NCBI GenBank assembly: GCA_022709905.1 | Contig: JAKLHY010000037.1 | Coordinates: 1-64,000, forward strand | Direction: 5' to 3' | Length of the DNA: 64,000 nt | From: Verrucomicrobiota bacterium | Lineage (GTDB): Bacteria; Verrucomicrobiota; Verrucomicrobiia; Limisphaerales; UBA1319 | Part shown: piece after piece, positions 8,608 through 16,620 of the stretch | Layout: every line of letters begins with the position of its first letter | Numbering within the stretch: position 1 is the stretch's first letter | Translations under genes and position numbers: made by a program | Notes under the pieces: generated by a model | Database searches by the model: none | What the model saw: only the letters and a program-made list of their open reading frames with translations | Told to the model about the DNA's origin: nothing

Positions 8608-10577
8608 AGCGACAAAAGGTATTCGATTAAATCTTTGATTTGAGCGGGGCTGAGGTGGGAGGTCCGGCCATGCCGGTCTGACCGATTGCGATCGACCAAC
8701 ACCTCGCGAAGGTCCGCCGCCGATCCGTCGTGCAGATAAGGCCGGGTGCGCCACAACTCAATCAACGTGGGCGTATCAAAGGCATCATCCGGTCGATCAA
8801 ACTGCCCCTGGGTTCCGACATTATGATGCTTCAAATCCGTAAAGAGTCCCGTCGGATGACACCGGCTGCACCCAATTTTGGACTGTCTAAACAGGGTCTC
8901 GCCGCGACGGGCCGATGCGGAAACCTTCCCATGGATCCGATACGGACTTATACCGGGTTTCAGTGACTTCAGCCAGGCGTCCATGGCTTCCGGCACCCAC
9001 TCCGGTTGGACGGTAAACAGGATGCTCCGCAACCCGGCGCGAACCGCTGTTTCGGCCGAATCCCGCACCCCCATGCTCATTGCCGGAGGAGTGCGATGAG
9101 AGCCCAGCAGGCTTTTTGAATTCTTCGGATTTCCCATGCCGTCGTTGAGCAGGTCCCAGTTCAGTCCATCCACCCGCGCATCATCGGAATGACAACTCGC
9201 GCAGCTCTGCCAGCCCTGAAATGACAGCGAGGCGTCGTTAAACCAACGCTCACCCCGTTGCTCAAGGGTCCTTTCACCTTCCGAATCGAAGTCACCTTCC
9301 GGACCCAAGTTCATCAACGCGGGTTTTAATGGATTCTTGTCGAGGTCGAGAATCTCGAGGGTGTCGGAAAAGTAGCTGGCGACATAGAGCCGCGAACCCT
9401 TGATCACCAAAGACCGCGGGCCATTTCCCCGGAGAGGCACCCGTTTCTGCAACCCCACCAGAAACGCCAGGTCATCCGGCACCTCGCCGCTCCATCGCGC
9501 TCGATAATCCGGGCTCGATGCCGGTGCCCCTGGGGGAGTGCGGGGAAGTTGATTCAGCCGGGAGATCAGCGCCGAAGCGTCCAGAACACTCACTTCATGC
9601 GTCCCGGCGTGGGTCACACAAAGCGCGCGGCCATCCGGGCTCCAGCCAACGGCCCACGGATTGGCCGCGCCCCGATCGATGGAATCCAGCAGGACGGTGT
9701 TCATCATCTCCAGTGAGCCGCAATCCAAGAGCGATACCGCATTCCCAATGATCCAGCCCCGATCCGCTTGAGTCGTCGGGACGTAAAACCTCGATAATAC
9801 ATGCGCCACGGCCGCGTATCTTCCGTCGGGAGATATTGCCACATCGCGCCCTAAGGTTGCGCCATTGGGCAAAAGGATATCCTTGGTCCGGTTTCCATTT
9901 TGAGTATCAAGGACAGTGATCCCCGATGCCACAGGATACACTGTGGCGGGTCCGTCGGGCAAATGGTTCACCACCAGCAACCGCCGTCCGTCGGCCATCC
10001 AGGCCGCCGATACCGGTTCCCGCGATACACGGATCCGATGCAGCTCCCGCCCCGTGGCCAGTTCATAAGCCGCCACCTCATCCAGAAACCGCAGACAAAC
10101 CCACAATACTTTCCCATCCGCAGACACCACCGGCGACACGGCTCTGTGCCTCAAATCCGCTGAACGCAGCGTCTTCCCCGTGCTCGGATCGATCTCGCAC
10201 CAACAGAAATTTGTGGTTCCACAAGTGACATATAAACGATCACCCTCGCGGGATAGAACCATTCCCGTGGGCGCACCCGGCAGCACAATCGACGGCAATT
10301 GCCGCTGGGTGTCCCGATTATAGACCCGGATTTGGGAGGTCGAATGGCACGCAACGTATACGATACCACCTTCCGGACCAACTGCCAGAGCCACCGGAGA
10401 GAGCCTCTCCGTCGATGCAGCAGCCCAGACCCATGAGCCAAGCAATAAGAGAATCAATCCCAGCCGTTTTCGCCAATCCCCCGCCACAACGGGTTTCCCG
10501 CAAATCTCCCGCCGGAAAAATCGCAACCAGTTCATCGGCCAGGATCCAGAACAACGATGGACATCACAATTGTGCAT
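8604..10577 (-). CDS. Beta-propeller lactonase-like protein fused to a dihaem cytochrome c domain
   Basis: 657 residues. A hydrophobic segment at 38-54 acts as signal or anchor. Residues 55-380 carry YVTN-type propeller repeats (GGIVYVACHSTSQIRVYNRD, GDRLYVTCGT, RLYVASYFSDTLEILDL). CASCH at 459 and CSRCH at 570 are two haem-c sites arranged as in the cytochrome c peroxidase/MauG superfamily. An internal ATG at 10535 gives a more ordinary signal peptide and may be the true start. The stop overlaps the ATG of the HzsA-like gene. A periplasmic electron-transfer or oxidase role is inferred from the fold; no substrate is indicated. Confidence 0.82.
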   Translation of the reverse strand: MHNCDVHRCSGSWPMNWLRFFRREICGKPVVAGDWRKRLGLILLLLGSWVWAAASTERLSPVALAVGPEGGIVYVACHSTSQIRVYNRDTQRQLPSIVLPGAPTGMVLSREGDRLYVTCGTTNFCWCEIDPSTGKTLRSADLRHRAVSPVVSADGKVLWVCLRFLDEVAAYELATGRELHRIRVSREPVSAAWMADGRRLLVVNHLPDGPATVYPVASGITVLDTQNGNRTKDILLPNGATLGRDVAISPDGRYAAVAHVLSRFYVPTTQADRGWIIGNAVSLLDCGSLEMMNTVLLDSIDRGAANPWAVGWSPDGRALCVTHAGTHEVSVLDASALISRLNQLPRTPPGAPASSPDYRARWSGEVPDDLAFLVGLQKRVPLRGNGPRSLVIKGSRLYVASYFSDTLEILDLDKNPLKPALMNLGPEGDFDSEGERTLEQRGERWFNDASLSFQGWQSCASCHSDDARVDGLNWDLLNDGMGNPKNSKSLLGSHRTPPAMSMGVRDSAETAVRAGLRSILFTVQPEWVPEAMDAWLKSLKPGISPYRIHGKVSASARRGETLFRQSKIGCSRCHPTGLFTDLKHHNVGTQGQFDRPDDAFDTPTLIELWRTRPYLHDGSAADLREVLVDRNRSDRHGRTSHLSPAQIKDLIEYLLSL

Positions 10578-10594
10578 GGGGTCTTGGATGGATT

Positions 10595-10615
10595 CGGCTG
10601 GCCCCCATTCAGCCG
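10595..10615. promoter_or_regulatory. Inverted repeat upstream of divergent genes
   Basis: CGGCTG and CAGCCG form a perfect 6-bp inverted repeat with a 9-bp spacer, in the gap between the propeller cytochrome gene (-) and the orphan gene at 10702 (+). It could be an operator or chance; no other copy was noticed. Confidence 0.2.
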
Positions 10616-10701
10616 TATCACAGCCGGGGAGTCAATCCATACAATGACAACTCGGTGGCATTTATTCTGGCGGCGACGCAAAAAAGAGCGACAATGATCT
10701 G

Positions 10702-11187
10702 GTGGGACCGTTGCATCACTATACACTGAATACAGGCCGCACCGTGGAACAGTCGCGGTCGTCAGTCCATGACGAGGTGATCCAGGTGTTGTTGCCCATG
10801 ATCCAGGCCGGCGGGGGGCCTCTGCCCAGTCCCTTCTCAGCCTACCACGTCACCCTGGCAGGCCGGACCGGTGCGTTCGCCTTCACTCTCTGGCGAGGCC
10901 GGGACCCCGTGGTGTTATGCGGCTTGGTTTCCGATCCTTCAGGAGAACAACAGGTCTGGGATGCCATCGAGGAGGCTTACCTGAATCTGTCCGACAAACA
11001 TCCAGCCCTCTTTGCCCCCGCCAAAGCCCCCGTCAAACCGCAGTGTCTACCTTGGCTGACCTGTTTGATGATGCTGGCAACCACACCGAAAATTGACCTC
11101 GAATGGCTGGGCGATTTCGAACGTTGTCTGGCCTGGGCCCTGCTCGAGTCCAGTCAATACCCCTCGGAAAATCCCTCCTCCGGTTGA
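10702..11187 (+). CDS. Hypothetical cytoplasmic protein
   Basis: 161 residues from GTG 10702; GTG 10744 would remove 14 residues. There is no signal peptide, membrane segment or motif I recognise. The protein looks mixed alpha/beta: an amphipathic N-terminal helix, a strand-like centre (AYHVTLAGRTGAFAFTLWRG), then helices. Codon use looks like that of surrounding genes, so I believe it is coding. It stands alone between the divergent propeller cytochrome gene and the convergent RAYT transposase. No function is proposed. Confidence 0.55.
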   Translation: MGPLHHYTLNTGRTVEQSRSSVHDEVIQVLLPMIQAGGGPLPSPFSAYHVTLAGRTGAFAFTLWRGRDPVVLCGLVSDPSGEQQVWDAIEEAYLNLSDKHPALFAPAKAPVKPQCLPWLTCLMMLATTPKIDLEWLGDFERCLAWALLESSQYPSENPSSG

Positions 11188-11317
11188 CGCATTCACCTCC
11201 GCCACCACCCGGTCTGAACGCGTGATTTGTCCCGCCGTGCCGGTTGCCCCAAGACGCCTCTGCGGAATGAATTCCGAGCGCCGTCGTCTCTGTCTCGCCC
11301 ATCTCCCAACCCCTGGA

Positions 11318-12337
11318 TCATCCCAACGGATTCACACGTAGTGCGCGCAGACTATAGAGGTCCGACTGGACCCCTTTTAACCGTCGGGCCCCGTCCTTCC
11401 TTTTCGGCCCAAACCGGTCCCTATCGCTCTTGAATACATCCTCCACAAAATTCTTCGATCCCAAGGCCACCCCGTCCGTAAAATAACGTACCCGCAATCT
11501 CAAATACTCGACTACTGGCAGCCGCCCCTTTTCGGCCACCTCCTTCAAAACGGTTTCTCGTTGGAATCCTTTTCGGATCGCCTTCCCTTCCACCGTTGTC
11601 CCTTCGGTCTCTTCCCCCTGTCCAAAAACCCATAACCGATAATCCCTCAGCGCAGCCTTGGCATCTAGAGGTTGTCCAGCGGCCCTGCACATGACGAACT
11701 GAATCCCAGCCCGAGCTGCCCTTCCTCCAGCTATGGCCTCACCATACCCGCTCCACCGATAGTCTTTCGGATCTCCCACCAACCCCGCGCGCACTGGGTT
11801 CAGATCGATGTACGCCGCGATGGTTGCCATTGAATTCCCCGCCCCCTCCACCAGCACGCTCTTAAACCTCTGCTCCCACAACGTCCCTCGCCTTTTCTGC
11901 CGCCCGTTATACCATTGCGTGAACCGCTGCTTGAGCAGCTTCATGAAAGCGCTCACATCCCACATCCGTTTCAACACCTGCATCTTCAAAGCCTCAGCCG
12001 CCTCATCCTGTCCCCGCTGCCGATACCATCCCAATTGCTGCGCAATGGTCTCGGCATTGTTCATTCCGCTTAAGCCCCGCAGCCGTTTCACTAACTCCCC
12101 GTCACTCAGCTTCTCCGCTGGTTTCTCCGGCACTTCCATCAATAGGTGAAAGTGATTCGACATAACGCAGTAGGTGATGATCTTGACTCCGCAGAACCGC
12201 TCGTATTCCCGCATCAAAATCACGAACTGCTCCTTTTCCTCATCGCCCAACACAAACTGCCCCCCCACCACCCGGGATAAACAATGGTAATACGCCACCG
12301 GAAAGGACGACGGCGCTTTGAATCTCGGCTTTCTCAT
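11318..12337 (-). CDS. REP-associated tyrosine transposase (RAYT, Y1_Tnp family)
   Basis: 339 residues from ATG 12337; an upstream in-frame ATG at 12406 would start beyond the flanking hairpin and is rejected. The HUH motif NHFHLLMEVP lies at 61-70, with metal-binding His62 and His64. The later IDLNPVRAGLVGDPKDYRWS is the signature after the catalytic tyrosine region of IS200/IS605-related Y1 transposases and RAYTs. These are single-copy, chromosomally domesticated enzymes that cut single-stranded REP hairpins. Here one hairpin lies 44 nt upstream of the start and another lies in the last codons of the gene. The reading frame is intact. The C-terminal 100 residues are rich in Arg and Lys and are not recognised as a domain. 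Confidence 0.88.
   Translation of the reverse strand: MRKPRFKAPSSFPVAYYHCLSRVVGGQFVLGDEEKEQFVILMREYERFCGVKIITYCVMSNHFHLLMEVPEKPAEKLSDGELVKRLRGLSGMNNAETIAQQLGWYRQRGQDEAAEALKMQVLKRMWDVSAFMKLLKQRFTQWYNGRQKRRGTLWEQRFKSVLVEGAGNSMATIAAYIDLNPVRAGLVGDPKDYRWSGYGEAIAGGRAARAGIQFVMCRAAGQPLDAKAALRDYRLWVFGQGEETEGTTVEGKAIRKGFQRETVLKEVAEKGRLPVVEYLRLRVRYFTDGVALGSKNFVEDVFKSDRDRFGPKRKDGARRLKGVQSDLYSLRALRVNPLG
11353..11380 (-). repeat. REP-like hairpin within the 3' end of the RAYT gene
   Basis: GGTCC at 11359-11363 and GGACC at 11368-11372 form a perfect 5-bp stem around a 4-nt loop, flanked by TATAG and CCTTTTA. The layout parallels the hairpin upstream of the gene (TATA, purine/pyrimidine stem, AT-rich flank), so both may be the cleavage substrates of the enzyme. 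It overlaps about the last dozen codons of the transposase. Confidence 0.5.
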
Positions 12338-12375
12338 AAGTTCGGATTTCACCACGGCAAACCCTCTTGTGCAAG

Positions 12376-12402
12376 TATATAAAGGGTCTGTCCCTTTGTA
12401 TA
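12376..12402 (-). repeat. REP-like hairpin upstream of the RAYT gene
   Basis: AAAGGG at 12381-12386 and CCCTTT at 12392-12397 form a 6-bp stem around TCTGT, flanked on both sides by TATA. Short palindromes containing GGGTCTGTCCC are typical companions of RAYT genes. This copy lies 44 nt upstream of the start codon. Confidence 0.6.
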
Positions 12403-12452
12403 GCAAAGGATGCCCTTGATCACCGGGGCGCGGTCGTCTTTAATGCGGGGCC

Positions 12453-14111
12453 ATGATCCGTGTTCGGGAAACCCAGCGCATGATACCGTTTTATCGGCCC
12501 AAGCCGCTTACGGATTTGCCGCTGATCTATCACCGGGATCACCTCTTTCCCTACACCAGTTTTGACGAAACCGAGCCCGGCGCCGTCGCCCGTAACTGGC
12601 GGGTTGTCGTTCTCGAGAATGACGGCCTCCGGATCGAAGTGGTTCCCGAATTGGGCGGCCGGGTTTACAGCTTCTTCGACAAACGCCTGGATCGTGAAAT
12701 TCTGTTTAGCAATCCGGTCGTCAAGCCGGTGCGGATCCTGCCGATATGGGCCTTTATCTCCGGGGGCATCGAGTTCAACTTTCCGATCGCGCACTCGCCC
12801 ACCTCGATGGCCGAAGTGGGGTGCGTTTTCGGCCAGACCGATGATTACGGTTTTATCCGGGTGGGCGAACGCGAAGCGCGCACCGGCATGGAGTGGGCGG
12901 TCGAACTGGGGCTCTTTGCTAACCGACCGGGATTGATCCAGCGATCGTATTTTCGCAACCGCACGGAGGCGGACCATCCCTGGATGTCCTGGACCATCTG
13001 CGCCGTGCGCTCAACCCTGGAAACCGAGTTCATCCATCCCCCCCATCGCGTGCTGGCGCACAATGATCGTGTCATCGAGCTCGATTGGCCGGGCAACGGC
13101 CTGAATTGGGACCGGAATTACCGCCAGATGACCGCGTTGTTCTGGAAACCGGGCAGCGCTCCGGGTTTTGGCGTTTTCCACCACGACTTGGGATTCGGCC
13201 TCATGCATCTGGCCGATCCCGATCGCCTGCCGGGAAAGAAGATATGGACTTACGGCCACGGTCGGCACCGGGCATGGGGACAGGACACGACCGAAGGCGG
13301 CCTTTCCTATGCCGAAATCGAATCCGGGCCCCTGCTGGATCAGAGCGAAAAACCCCGGTTTCCTTCGGGAGCAACTCGACATTTCGAGGAATACTGGATC
13401 CCGGTCCATTCCCGAGTTGAGTGCGATTGTCTCGAGTGGGCACCGCTCAGCCTGCCGCCCCGGCACGATCCCTGGCTTGGCTGCCAGCATTCCCAATGGC
13501 AACGGGAGTGGGAAAATTTCCGCGCGGGGACCGGTTCCCTGCCGGCATCGACCGTGCCGACCGGCCTCGATCTCGAATCCGTCTTGCGGCGGGAACTGGA
13601 CCGGGGCCACTCAAACGCCGCTGAACCCCTCGCGCTCTGGCTTGCTTTTCATGGACGCCCTGGGGACGCTCTGTCCTTCGTCCGTCATTCTGACATTCCC
13701 TCGATGAAACGCTTGGCGGGTTTGATTTTGTGGAAGGGTTTGCAGGATCTGGAAGGGGCAATCCCCCTGCTTGAACACGGTCCGTTGCACGACCCTGTGG
13801 CGGTGGCGGAACTAGATGAACTTTATGCCTTGCTCGGTCAGACCGGGAAGCGAGGTCCGCTGCTTGATCGGGCGCCCGGCCATCGCTTGATCCTGGAGCG
13901 TCGCATCGATCTTGCCCTGGCCTGCGGCGAACCCGACAAAGCCATCCAGTGGCTTTCAACGCACGATTGGCCGCGCGAACATCAGCGTTATGTTCGCACC
14001 GGACTGTGGCGGCGGGCCATCGCGGATAAGGGCGGCGGCGCGGTCGAGGTCCCGGATTTTCTCAAGGAGGACAACCTGGCCCCCTTCGGCGCTTACTGGT
14101 CTGATTCCTGA
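12453..14111 (+). CDS. DUF5107-domain protein, probably sugar-related
   Basis: 552 residues, no signal peptide. The N-terminal 300 residues match the DUF5107 pattern: VVPELGGRVYSFFDK at about 64-78, ISGGIEFNFP at about 102-111, and HHDLGFGLMHLADP at about 242-255. This is a beta-sandwich related to galactose-mutarotase-like folds. The C-terminal third is helical and TPR-like, as is usual in this family. Its biochemical activity is not established; association with carbohydrate uptake is common. The symporter gene starts 42 nt downstream on the same strand, which suggests an operon for uptake and processing of a sugar or glycan. Start 12453 is ATG; ATG 12480 is an alternative. Confidence 0.75.
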   Translation: MIRVRETQRMIPFYRPKPLTDLPLIYHRDHLFPYTSFDETEPGAVARNWRVVVLENDGLRIEVVPELGGRVYSFFDKRLDREILFSNPVVKPVRILPIWAFISGGIEFNFPIAHSPTSMAEVGCVFGQTDDYGFIRVGEREARTGMEWAVELGLFANRPGLIQRSYFRNRTEADHPWMSWTICAVRSTLETEFIHPPHRVLAHNDRVIELDWPGNGLNWDRNYRQMTALFWKPGSAPGFGVFHHDLGFGLMHLADPDRLPGKKIWTYGHGRHRAWGQDTTEGGLSYAEIESGPLLDQSEKPRFPSGATRHFEEYWIPVHSRVECDCLEWAPLSLPPRHDPWLGCQHSQWQREWENFRAGTGSLPASTVPTGLDLESVLRRELDRGHSNAAEPLALWLAFHGRPGDALSFVRHSDIPSMKRLAGLILWKGLQDLEGAIPLLEHGPLHDPVAVAELDELYALLGQTGKRGPLLDRAPGHRLILERRIDLALACGEPDKAIQWLSTHDWPREHQRYVRTGLWRRAIADKGGGAVEVPDFLKEDNLAPFGAYWSDS

Positions 14112-14153
14112 ATCTCGCATGTCGCAAACAACGATTGTAACACCCCTGAAGCT

Positions 14154-15959
14154 ATGAAACTTCAATTCATTGACTGGATCATTGTCGCCGTGTCGCTGAT
14201 GATTTGTTTCCTGCCCGCGCTCTTCTTTGGCAAGCGCGCGGGCCGGAACACCTCGGAGTTTTTTGTTTCCGGCCGGTCGGTCCCCTGGTGGCTGGCAGGG
14301 CTCTCGATGGTGGCCACCACATTCAGCAGCGACACCCCCAACCTGGTCACCGACATTGTCCGTCGAAATGGCGTCGCCGGTAATTGGGTCTGGTGGGCCT
14401 TTGTTCTGACGGGTGTGGCCACGGTGTTTTTTTACGCCCGGCTTTGGAGGCGATCCGAGGTTATGACCGACCTTGAGTTTTACGAGATCCGTTACTCGGG
14501 CAAGGCCGCGAGCGTGGTGCGCGGCTTTCGCTCGGTCTATCTCGGCCTATTCTTTAATTGTGTCATCATGGCGTCCGTCAACCTGGCCGCCTGTAAGATC
14601 GCCAATGTGCTCTTCGGCCTGCCCCGCTGGCAAACCCTGCTGTTTGTCGGCCTGCTGAACGTCGCCTTTGCCGCGCACTCCGGTCTTTGGGGCGTGCTGG
14701 TGATCGACATGATCCAGTTCTTCCTCAAAATGACGGCGGTGATTGCCGCCGCCTATTTTGCGGTCAAGCACATCGGCGGGCTGGGAGTGCTGGTGGAAAA
14801 ACTCTCGGCGCCTATGCCCGGTCCCGACGGCAAAACCATGCTGAATTATCTGAACTTCCTTCCCGATTTCACCAGCAATTGGGATCTGGCGCTGGCCGTG
14901 TTTATCATGCCGATTGCCGTGCAGTGGTGGGCCACCTGGTATCCCGGCGCCGAACCGGGCGGCGGCAGCTACATCGCCCAGCGCATGCTCGCGTCCAAAT
15001 CCGAAAAAGACTCCCTGGGCGCCGTGCTTTTTTTCAATATCGCCCATTACGTTCTGCGTCCCTGGCCCTGGATCCTGGTCGGTTTGTGCTCCCTCCTGGT
15101 CTATCCGAATCTCACCGACATCCAGGCGGCCTTTCCCGACCTCGATCCCCGCTTGCTGGGGCACGACATTGCCTATCCGGCGATGCTGAAGTTCCTGCCC
15201 GTCGGCTTCATCGGGCTGATGGTTGGCGGATTGATCGCGGCCAATTCCTCCACCATTCTGACCCACATGAATTGGGGCGCCTCCTACCTGGTCCACGATT
15301 TTTACCGGCGGTTCATTCGCAGGGACGCCTCCGAGCATCATTACGTATGGGCGGGGCGTTGCACGACCGTCGGGCTATTTCTGGCCTCCTCGGGGATGGT
15401 TTATCTTCTGGACACTGCAAAGGATTCCTTTGACATCATTCTCCAGATTGGAGCGGGCACGGGATTGCTCTACTTGCTGCGTTGGTTCTGGTGGCGGATC
15501 AACGCGTGGTGCGAGGTGGTGGCGATGATCAGCTCTTTCGGAATCTCGGTGGTCCTGCTCCTCCTGAAAAAACACGGGGAAAGTGATCTCAGCACCCACC
15601 ATGCGTTGCTGATTACGATCGGCGTCACCACGGTGTGCTGGCTTTTGACGGCCTTCCTGGGGCCGCAGACCGACCGGGAGAAACTCATTTCATTTTACCG
15701 AAAAGTCCGGCCCTTCGGCCCGGGGTGGCGCCCCATCCGTGAAGCCGCGGGCCTCTCGGAATCGGCGGCCTCGACCGGCGAAAACATTCCCATGGCTTTG
15801 CTCGGCTGGTTCGCGGGCTGCGTCGCAATTTGGTCGTCCTTGTTCACCGTGGGCAGTTTTCTCTACGGACGCATGCTGCAAGCCGGTTTGCTGCTGGGGG
15901 TGTTTCTGGCCAGCGGAATTGCGCTGATCTACGTGACCCAAAAGCTTTGGAACAAGTAA
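14154..15959 (+). CDS. Sodium:solute symporter (SSS family)
   Basis: 601 residues with about thirteen predicted membrane helices. The N-terminal pattern GRNTSEFFVSGRSVPWWLAG followed by TFSSDTPN is characteristic of the SSS family (SGLT/PutP/NanT relatives), which use a LeuT-like fold to co-transport sodium with sugars, sialic acids, amino acids or vitamins. The long loop with WATWYPGAEPGGGSYIAQRM is typical of the sugar-type members frequent in verrucomicrobia and planctomycetes. It follows the DUF5107 gene by 42 nt and probably shares its transcript. A carbohydrate substrate is inferred from that pairing. Confidence 0.88.
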   Translation: MKLQFIDWIIVAVSLMICFLPALFFGKRAGRNTSEFFVSGRSVPWWLAGLSMVATTFSSDTPNLVTDIVRRNGVAGNWVWWAFVLTGVATVFFYARLWRRSEVMTDLEFYEIRYSGKAASVVRGFRSVYLGLFFNCVIMASVNLAACKIANVLFGLPRWQTLLFVGLLNVAFAAHSGLWGVLVIDMIQFFLKMTAVIAAAYFAVKHIGGLGVLVEKLSAPMPGPDGKTMLNYLNFLPDFTSNWDLALAVFIMPIAVQWWATWYPGAEPGGGSYIAQRMLASKSEKDSLGAVLFFNIAHYVLRPWPWILVGLCSLLVYPNLTDIQAAFPDLDPRLLGHDIAYPAMLKFLPVGFIGLMVGGLIAANSSTILTHMNWGASYLVHDFYRRFIRRDASEHHYVWAGRCTTVGLFLASSGMVYLLDTAKDSFDIILQIGAGTGLLYLLRWFWWRINAWCEVVAMISSFGISVVLLLLKKHGESDLSTHHALLITIGVTTVCWLLTAFLGPQTDREKLISFYRKVRPFGPGWRPIREAAGLSESAASTGENIPMALLGWFAGCVAIWSSLFTVGSFLYGRMLQAGLLLGVFLASGIALIYVTQKLWNK

Positions 15960-16036
15960 AAAGGGGCCGGAGGATCTGGTGTTTTGTTGGGATGGCCCGC
16001 AAAGGAATCCGCCAGTTGGCTCCTGAGGAATCGATT

Positions 16037-16450
16037 CTATGACTTGGGCTTGTTCTCAATGGCCAGCCGAAGCTTGGAATCAACGGAACATATGTGATCG
16101 GTTATCCACCGGCTCAGCGCGAAATCCAGTTCGACCGCGTCGGCCATGGTAGCGCCCTGGAGCTCGATCTGTTGACGAAGGCCGGCGTAGAGTTTGCGAA
16201 ACTGCTCATGGGCGCTGCGGTTAGCCTCAGCCTCTGGGCAATTGTAGAGGGCCATGTAATCCTCCTCGAGCCCGAAGTGTTTCTCGGCATACTCCATGAC
16301 AGCATCCAAAGTCTCACACAGCTTGGCGACTCCCTTCCGCTGGGAGAGGGCGAGGTCAAACGCATCCGCGATATGAATCCACTTTTTGTGTTGTTCATCC
16401 AGGTCAGTCAGACCGGTGCTCATCCGTTGGTGATCCCACATGATCGGCAT
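16037..16450 (-). CDS. Bacteriohemerythrin-like protein with one iron ligand apparently replaced
   Basis: 137 residues from ATG 16450, which begins MPIMWDHQ as typical bacteriohemerythrins do; ATG 16513 would add 21 unusual residues. Hemerythrins bind a di-iron centre that carries or senses oxygen. Expected ligands are seen at His21 (DEQHKK), His58 and Glu62 (KHFGLEE), His81 (HEQF), His119 and Asp124 (DHICSVD). The seventh, normally His four residues before His81, is Asn77. The gene is monocistronic and convergent with the symporter gene. It could be an altered-affinity oxygen or NO sensor. Confidence 0.85.
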   Translation of the reverse strand: MPIMWDHQRMSTGLTDLDEQHKKWIHIADAFDLALSQRKGVAKLCETLDAVMEYAEKHFGLEEDYMALYNCPEAEANRSAHEQFRKLYAGLRQQIELQGATMADAVELDFALSRWITDHICSVDSKLRLAIENKPKS

Positions 16451-16620
16451 AGACGGTGCTCCGAGAGATAACAACCGAGACAGGAGGTTCGGACAGTTTC
16501 TCTGCGGTGTCAATCGATGGTTTCCGTAAAATGAAATGTGTGGAGTTCGGACGTTGCCGTGCGCGACTGGGACTGGAAAAGCGTTGAATCCGCTTGAGTC
16601 ATGTTTAATAGTCGGAAGTT

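Noticed and set aside
15960..16036. Terminator between the symporter and hemerythrin genes
   Set aside because: GGGCC/GGCCC pair is only 5 bp with a long loop and no T-run in either direction.
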